DNA of 64,000 bases from Acheta domesticus (lineage: Eukaryota > Arthropoda > Insecta > Orthoptera > Gryllidae). The stretch is taken from positions 144,192,734-144,256,733 of the forward strand of contig JAHLJT010000631.1 of the NCBI GenBank assembly GCA_031308135.1, in the 5' to 3' direction. The position numbers were made by a program, and so were the translations under genes. The notes under the pieces were generated by a model. It saw nothing but the letters and a program-made list of their open reading frames with translations, was not told where the DNA came from and did not search any database. This document shows positions 58,438 through 64,000 of the stretch, piece after piece; the first letter of the stretch is position 1; each line of letters begins with the position of its first letter.

Positions 58438-60210
58438 CCTTCCGATAGGCGCGCCTTCTAGACGGACAAGGGCGGTCGCGCGTATCTCACACCCGTACCG
58501 TTTTGTTGTTACTAAACTTTATGTTTTTTTAAACATTAAATTTTTATTACAAAAGTAATATTAGGTAATATTGATGTGTTATACAAACAAAAGCGAAGTA
58601 AACCATTTATTTAAAATTAAAATTATCTTTCATAACACATATTTCTTCCCACAGCTTCTCGAGATACTGATACATATTTCCCGTATACAAATGCCAAATT
58701 TATACAAGATTATGCTTGAAAGTTTGTTTTTTCAATATACGAAAATTTTTTAGAAAATGAAATACAATCAATCCAAACATTTCATGATATAACTAAAGAT
58801 ATAATAATGATATAACTAAAGAAAAGCTGTCTGTATGTCTCATATTTGAAACAGATGATTATTTAGGAGTTGAAATACAATCATTGGAAACATTTCTTGA
58901 ATGTTGCAAACAAATAAACTGTCTTCATATTTCACATTTGAAACGGGTGATTCTCATTTTCTTACTAATCTATTCTGGCCTACATCTTTTCTTTAGAGGC
59001 TCCTGAGGTTGATCTTCATCTCTTTGTTGCTGTTGGTGCTTATCTTTTGTGCGCGAGACATTTAGAACTTTTCTACGGAGTTCTCTTTACATGCTCTTGC
59101 ACATTTTTGTTCGAAAGATTTCGGAGATATTTTATTCTCATGAGCTTGTTGTTGGTGTTTGATTTCCAAATTATAAATGAATTTGCGTTCATCAGTGCAT
59201 CAGTTGCGTTCATCAGTGCATCATCAGTTGCAGGCAGCAACGTTCATCAGTGAAGAAAACACCCGCAGAGGCCATCGCTTTGCGTTTCTCGCAACGTTAA
59301 AGGGCCTACAAAGTTTGTGGACAGTATCAACTCCTCCTTTTGTGTGATTATAAAGAGTCGAAATCTCTTGTTTCGTGAGATAACCTGTTTCTTCATCAAT
59401 TTTTCCATCGTTGTGAAGACCACATATCAGCAAAACATTTTTGTACTACCTTGGCACATATGAAACAAGTGTCGCCTCTTTGCGAAAACCAAAGAGACTT
59501 GAGGAGGGCTCTCGCTTTCAGGTAGCTGTGAATTCATGAGGAATCTGAGGCTTATTTTTCCGTAAAGTGCCAATGTATGAATTTTTTTTGTGACAGTTCC
59601 TTTACCAAATCATTATCCGAAAACCAACGGTCGGCCGTAATATTTCCCCCACTGTAGAAAATGGGTGTTGCTAATATTTTACAACGTCGGCTGGTTTATT
59701 GTTTACACTAAATGGGCATTCTGGTTGGGTTCCGGCGTATATTTTCATATAGTATGTATAATACAACCGAGAGTTGACCAAAGCATACATTTTTATGCAA
59801 ACTTAAAAAAAGAAACATAAAACAAAACTGTACAAGTAACGTGATGCAAGCATTGAAAGTCGCGGGAATCTGACACATACAATTTCGTTTGATTTCACTG
59901 TCGAAGCGAGACACAAGTAACTTCACAATGTATACTACTTTAAATTACTAATAAGCATTAAAATCTAATAATAAATCTTGGAAAATAAAAAATTAAAAAC
60001 CTACATGGAGGGTCGCGCGTATTCCTCAGATACGAAACACCTGTTACTAGTTTCCTGTTTACCGTAGCGAGCTGCGGCCAAGACTGAAGTAGGGTGATGT
60101 CGAAAGAGGAGGCTACAACAAAGGGGAGATTTCCCTCCCTCGCACTTTCCGAGAAACGCAAACGAACATTGTCGCTGCGTATCTAACGTATACGTGCGCC
60201 TATCGAAAGG
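58438..60210 (-). mobile_element. piggyBac element with TTAA-flanked termini
   Basis: TTAA lies at 58434-58437 and 60211-60214. The termini CCTTCCGATAGGCGCGC and GTGCGCCTATCGAAAGG are inverted repeats with two differences. Subterminal gggtcgcgcgtatt-like sequence appears near both ends. The 1773-bp element carries the C-terminal half of a transposase on the minus strand and lacks the first half. Confidence 0.92.
58925..59690 (-). pseudogene. piggyBac transposase, C-terminal half, frameshifted
   Basis: Readable blocks in order from 59690: NITADRWFSDNDLVKELSQK (an Asp of the catalytic set), an SLFGF/TLVSYVP-like region in shifted frames, and ISTLYNHTKGGVDTVHKLC with ARNAKRWPLRVFSSLMNVAA. The latter is the GGVD Asp block diagnostic of the piggyBac DDE domain. 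Next comes a short tandem duplication (ttgcgttcatcagtgcatca at 59182 and 59203), then IIWKSNTNNKLMRIKYLRNL. A C-terminal Cys/His tail is suggested by KKRCRPE and FICLQHS with stops between. The first catalytic Asp region is deleted. Not functional. Confidence 0.85.
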
Positions 60211-60214
60211 TTAA

Positions 60215-61099
60215 TGAGTTTTCATCGAAGCGTGCAGAGTTTAGAATAATTATATTATTATTTTTTCATGCTATCTACCTGAAATTTATCTTGAAAGAAG
60301 AATTTTAAAGCGAAAACTATTTTAGAAAATTGTCTCTTTACACAAACGCAATTTATTACACGCTCTTTTCCACTAAGCCTGCCCCTTCCAGATAAGGTCG
60401 TCATCGAAAACAGAGCTGATCCATTAAACAACCAAATTCACGTTTGAGCGATGCCGTGTCCACAAGTACTCCCAGTAGCGATTTCACGCAATAAAGGTGT
60501 TAATGAGGGCTATAAATACAGGCGAGCGATCTACACCCGGCCCGGCGCCGTGGGCGGGCGACAGATTCTCGCACCATGTTCGAGATGTCCCAGGTTCCAT
60601 TCCGGTTCGACACAGGTTTACGACTCCGTTTTCTCTGGCAGAGTGAAATAATTCTGCAAGGGCGGATCTACGTAGGCTGCTTGCTCTCTGAGTGGGTTTG
60701 GACTTTCCCTATCGGTCAGAAACGGTTCGTGGTGTAACGAACTAAAAACATACTCAGGTCAGTGAAATGGACAGCCGACTGACTGAGAATATAGAATTAT
60801 CAATATTCTAAAAGTAACCCCACAAGAACGACGGGACTAAATCACACTTCCATATTAATATGCTAATTATTTACAATGAATAGTAGAACACCATTTCATT
60901 TCATTAATAGTGCATTTCAAATTTCCCTTTATTATTGATAAGAGGTTCTCAAACTAGGGTCCACGGTTTCCGAGAGTACTAAAAAGCAATGTTGGGGACA
61001 TTCTGAAGAGACCAATAGGTGAAATTTTGGGATATTTCGGTTGTTTCCACGTCCTATGAGAAACCCAATTTAGTTCCTCTGATATTTCTTGTAGTCGTT
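60215..61099. other. Unassigned DNA; a TATA-like site and one hAT-like terminus
   Basis: ggctataaatacagg at about 60508 would suit a Pol II core promoter, but no transcript unit follows that I can support. At 60942 agaggttctcaaactagggt resembles a Charlie-type hAT terminus, though the opposite end was not found. Confidence 0.35.
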
Positions 61100-61108
61100 T
61101 TATATATA

Positions 61109-61157
<49 letters not shown>
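61100..61157. repeat. (TA)n microsatellite
   Basis: Nearly uninterrupted TA dinucleotides, with one tatatt break. Confidence 0.97.
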
Positions 61158-61162
<5 letters not shown>

Positions 61163-61464
61163 TATTATATTTATATCTCGGAGCCAATAGTTTTATCAGT
61201 CAAAAATGTACTAAAAGTAGCCTCTGTGCAAATTGTTGGGTTGAAAGTAATCTAAAAAATGTAAAGAGACAACTATGCATCAATTATTTTAATTTCATAA
61301 TATTTTTTTCTTCCGGGCTGTCACAAAAAATTAACATAGCCGCCAAAGAAAATAAATTTCTAACCTTGAGCTCACTACAACTGCGAAAATGAAATGTGCG
61401 CCACAAAAACTATCGAATTCTACTGGAGATGTCTTTAATAAATTTTACAGCTACCCAAACGATC
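61158..61464. other. Unassigned AT-rich DNA
   Basis: Nothing recognised. Confidence 0.5.
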
Positions 61465-61948
61465 TTTATTACATTTCACAAATGTATTTTTTAAATATTT
61501 TGCATGCCTTGTATGCACATTTGCAGCGATTTGTAAACATTATTGCATTTGTGAATGGAAGAGCTTAAAATATCTTAAAATAAACTCTCAAGATTCCTGT
61601 GAAAAAGGGCTTCATATTTCGCATTGACACAGATGCTTAAACACCCTTTTCATAAAAACGGTTTCAAGTTTATGAATGAAAATTGTCGTAAAAGACAAGG
61701 TTTCAGTCTTCTTTAATATTCTAAAAGCAATATTTTGAATCTACCATTAGGAAACCGAAAAATTGAGAAAACCTAAAAATATGTTGGGTGCGTTAAATGG
61801 CAGGTGGCAAGATGGGGCCAGGCCATAAATCTAGCCCATGCCAACAAAATAGTATATTTTACTACGACAATGTCCGAATAGCTGGCCGAGACTATAGGAA
61901 ATTGAAAACTAATACGGGAAAGTCTGTGCCATTCTGTAGCACCACTAG
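61465..61948 (+). mobile_element. HINE-like repeat, copy o (3' part)
   Basis: The last module, then aatacgggaaagtctgtgcc and TGTAGCACCACTAG at 61948, followed by TT. It contains a small insertion near 61810-61860 relative to other copies. Confidence 0.85.
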
Positions 61949-61969
61949 TTACTTTCTTGTGTTAGTTAC

Positions 61970-62887
61970 ACAAAGTTATGTAATGCTGTGGAAAATCTAT
62001 TTCCTTAGTCTACATCCTTAGTCTATGCCGCGGCCCACAAGGGTCGGATGTCCCGGCGGCGTGGAAGGGGAAGGGGGAGTGGGGTGAAATTTCACTTTCC
62101 GTCGCTCCTATTTATCCGATTTGCATGTTTGGCACGGCGTTGGATTCTGAAAGCGTGTCGCCATCGCGCTAAAGCCCAAATTTTTGTAATTGTTCCCGGA
62201 AGTACGAGAAAAAATTAAAAAATCGAGTTTCTGCTAGTTTTTTTTTGGAAAAGGGCTTCGTAGCGTAAATTCTATTATAACCAGGAGTCAAATGCCGTTT
62301 ACAGATCGAAAATCGGACAATTTGTTCAGACGTTATCGGTAAAGTAAATTCCTGCTGATGGTGCTGCGATCTATTAAATTTTCCTACAAGTTTTTTTTCG
62401 GTACATTTAGCCTTAATATGACGTAAAGATTAATTTGGAGTATTTTTTGTTTTTTCAAAAGTTACACAAATGTAATTTTTTTAAGATCTCTCACACCTTT
62501 AATGTGCACATTACCAGCAATTTGTAAACATTATTGTATTTGTAAGTTAAAGTGCTTCCAATTACTTCAAATGAAGTGTTTGGAAAACTCAAATTTCTGT
62601 GAAACAGCTTCCAATTTCGCATTTTTAGTAGCGCTTAAACGCCATTTCTTAAAAACGGCTCCAAATGTTTCAAAGAAAATTGCCAGTTATGACGATGTTT
62701 TACTATCCTTTAATATTCTTAAAATAATATTTCCGTTCTACTATTAGGAAATCGAAAAATTAATAAAATGTTATAAAAACGTACTTTAGGTGGCGATAGA
62801 TTGCAGCTGGCAAGAGTAGCTCGTGGAGATGAGATGTGAGCTGGCAACTCATACGGGAAAGACGGTGGCATTCTGTAGCACAACTAG
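61970..62887 (+). mobile_element. HINE-like repeat, copy p, with replaced middle
   Basis: A short 5' segment (aaagttatgtaatgctgtgg, 61973-62000) and a 3' part (about 62385-62887, ending CTGTAGCACAACTAG, followed by T) bracket an unrelated GC-richer stretch (62003-62385: gccgcggcccacaagggtcg). The microsatellite, core and inner modules are gone. Confidence 0.7.
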
Positions 62888-63572
<685 letters not shown>

Positions 63573-64000
63573 ATTTGACATATCCAGTTCAGTTTAATTG
63601 AATGACGATGGGTGAATACCAAAAATGATGGTGATGGTTTCTTTCCTTCACTTCGGTGGGATGGCCCGCTCGCGGGCAGCTACCGGTCAGTCCGGCTGTG
63701 GACTCCCGACGAAGTACGGCTGACGAAGCCTCGAACGCACCCAGGAGAATCTCGTGCTTCCGTTACATATGCCGCCTGGACGTCTGTCCTCCACGACCAT
63801 TCTCGTTATGCTAGATTACGATGTCGATGAGCAAGATAGGGCTGTCACACGTCACCCGTGCGTTACGCAGTCGATAGAACGGTCTGCACACCCTTGGTTA
63901 CTTTTTGGTCTGTCCGACTGATCCGTAACATGGAATTAATTCCATTTACAAGAATGATGGGCCAGCGGATGAACTAGGCCGGCAGGTGCTGGCCATGTCA
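63573..64000. other. Unassigned DNA to the window edge
   Basis: GC-moderate. A 72-codon plus frame (63612-63830) has no recognisable domain. It may be the edge of an element outside the window. Confidence 0.4.

Noticed and set aside
60540..60620. A tRNA gene suggested by ccggttcgacacagg
   Set aside because: No A-box or acceptor stem fits upstream.

Overview
This is a eukaryotic window, most probably from an insect with a large genome. It is AT-rich, has no operons or ribosome binding sites, and is filled with nested, decayed transposable elements. I found no exon of a recognisable host gene. The element mix (hAT, piggyBac, mariner, jockey/CR1-type LINE, R4/Dong-type LINE, tRNA-headed SINE, LTR remnants) suits an arthropod. 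SINE blocks like those I recall from orthopteroid insects make a polyneopteran plausible, but this is inference.

The dominant component, about 13 kb or a fifth of the window, is one family of non-autonomous repeats that I call the HINE-like family. The full-length copy is 55105-56501. One end starts ACTTTCCCGTAT and is followed by a (GTCY)n microsatellite and a conserved core. After the core come up to four diverged tandem modules of about 300 bp. The other end carries the inverse of the starting 12-mer, then a short GTGC/GCAC stem, then GCACCACTAG before a T. That layout matches Helentron-derived HINE/DINE-1 elements. Copies or fragments lie at 546, 6256, 10470, 14536, 15396, 16887, 19285, 20102, 24650, 25380, 26575, 31595, 37845, 53390, 55105, 61465 and 61970. 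An inverted-ended variant is at 54190.

Layout: 0-1 kb, a hAT (GTF2IRD2-like) remnant inserted in a HINE copy. 2-8 kb, mostly unassigned AT-rich DNA with a 161-bp tandem array, a Penelope-type hammerhead-like motif and a CpG-rich islet. 9-12.6 kb, a hAT with TTF/ZMYM1-like transposase remains, then a HINE copy interrupted by a 5'-truncated LINE. 14.5-20.3 kb, paired HINE copies, SINE-like repeats and a mariner pseudogene. 23.6-27.3 kb, a SINE-like repeat and more HINE copies. 27.7-31.5 kb, an LTR and a 2.76-kb hAT with a perfect 8-bp target duplication. 31.6-39.5 kb, a minus-strand LINE (coiled-coil ORF1, endonuclease, scrambled RT) interrupted by a 1.27-kb hAT with a perfect target duplication, flanked by HINE copies and followed by a short LINE tail with a 12-bp duplication. 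42-50 kb, an R4/Dong-type LINE and two fragments of its family. 51-56.5 kb, a LINE ORF1 scrap, an LTR-like remnant and three HINE-type elements. 58.4-60.2 kb, a piggyBac with TTAA-flanked termini. 61-64 kb, HINE 3' parts and microsatellites.

Nothing here forms a host pathway. The relations between parts are insertional, and several insertion events can be ordered from target-site duplications: the LINE went into HINE copy c, the hAT went into the LINE at 34433, and another hAT went into HINE copy a.
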